Below the pieces are notes generated by a model. It made no database searches. It was not told the DNA's origin and saw nothing but the letters and a program-made list of their open reading frames with translations. A program made the translations under genes and the position numbers. Source: Desulfobacteraceae bacterium UBA2230 (GTDB lineage Bacteria > Desulfobacterota > Desulfobacteria > Desulfobacterales > Desulfosarcinaceae). From it: DNA of 5,426 bases. This document shows positions 5,105 to 5,426 of this stretch, in pieces (positions within the stretch are counted from its first letter, which is position 1; the number at the start of each line of letters is the position of its first letter). The stretch covers positions 4,445 through 9,870 of the forward strand of contig DDYQ01000237.1 in the NCBI GenBank assembly GCA_002348005.1, written 5' to 3'.

Positions 5105-5426
5105 TCAGTCTTTCATGAGCTTCTTGTGCGATTTGATGAATCGTCCGAAAGCCTTGTCCTTTCTACGCTTGTCTTGATACGACATGCCGTGGAAGTCCGA
5201 TTCCTTCTTGAGCTTGATGTAGCTGGCATAGCGCTCTTCACTCAATTCACCGCTTTCGATGGCAGCCCGGACGGCACAGCCAGGCTCGTGCCCGTGGCTG
5301 CAATCCGCATAACGGCAATTTGCGGAAAGCCCGACAAGGTCTTCGAAACCTGCGCTGACCCCGTCGCCGGCACCGATCAGGCCAAGCTCACGCATGCCGG
5401 GCGTATCGATCAGCATCGCACCCTGG
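5105..5426 (-). CDS. rsgA: Ribosome small-subunit-dependent GTPase A (RsgA/YjeQ), C-terminal part
   Basis: Partial: the gene enters from the right edge, with QGA preceding the internal Met at 5416, so the N-terminal OB-fold and the P-loop lie outside the window. RsgA is a circularly permuted GTPase that acts in late maturation of the 30S subunit. The visible part holds LIDTPGMREL, the G3 DxPG motif with the family-typical MRE, and then the C-terminal zinc knuckle CRYADCSHGHEPGC. That knuckle is C-x4-C-x-H-x5-C, the exact YjeQ spacing. A basic helical tail follows (KLKKES, DKRRKDKAFGRF, KSHKKLMKD), suited to rRNA contact. The frame ends in TGA at 5105-5107. Nothing looks damaged in the visible part. 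The downstream neighbour on the strand is the methyltransferase, with no known link to RsgA. Confidence 0.95.
   Translation of the reverse strand, partial: QGAMLIDTPGMRELGLIGAGDGVSAGFEDLVGLSANCRYADCSHGHEPGCAVRAAIESGELSEERYASYIKLKKESDFHGMSYQDKRRKDKAFGRFIKSHKKLMKD

Overview
The window carries eight recognisable genes, all on the minus strand, so transcription runs from high to low coordinates. In that order they are: the 3' end of rsgA (cut by the right edge), a class I SAM-dependent methyltransferase, a small cysteine-rich protein resembling the TIGR04076 group, a four-helix membrane protein resembling DUF1772, an AAC(3)-I-type aminoglycoside acetyltransferase, a divergent dapB, a GlyGly-CTERM 'rhombotarget' lipoprotein, and its rhombosortase (cut by the left edge). 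No tRNA, rRNA, CRISPR array or complete mobile element was seen.

Organism: the DNA is GC-rich, and almost every gene has a strong purine-rich Shine-Dalgarno. The lipobox lipoprotein and the GlyGly-CTERM/rhombosortase pair point to a Gram-negative bacterium with an outer membrane. I cannot place it more precisely. Loose packing with gaps of 79 to 384 bp fits an environmental or metagenome-derived genome.

Layout: positions 1-1215 hold the clearest functional unit. The lipoprotein has an N-terminal lipobox and a C-terminal GlyGly motif, transmembrane helix and basic tail. The next gene, overlapping it by 22 bp, encodes the rhomboid-type protease expected to cut that tail. The rhombosortase Shine-Dalgarno lies inside the codons of the substrate's own C-terminal helix. 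Positions 1425-2225 encode a DapB whose usual catalytic His-His pair has become Ala-His. Positions 2305-2781 encode the acetyltransferase, very close to the gentamicin/fortimicin resistance enzymes. Positions 2887-3372 encode a small membrane protein. Positions 3373-3756 hold no supported gene.

Positions 3757-5006 hold the cysteine-rich protein and the methyltransferase. Both look AT-richer than the genes to their left, and between them lies what may be the N-terminal remnant of a GNAT acetyltransferase. Positions 5105-5426 are the C-terminus of the ribosome-assembly GTPase RsgA. Apart from the lipoprotein/rhombosortase pair, the genes do not form an evident pathway and look like single-gene units sharing a strand.
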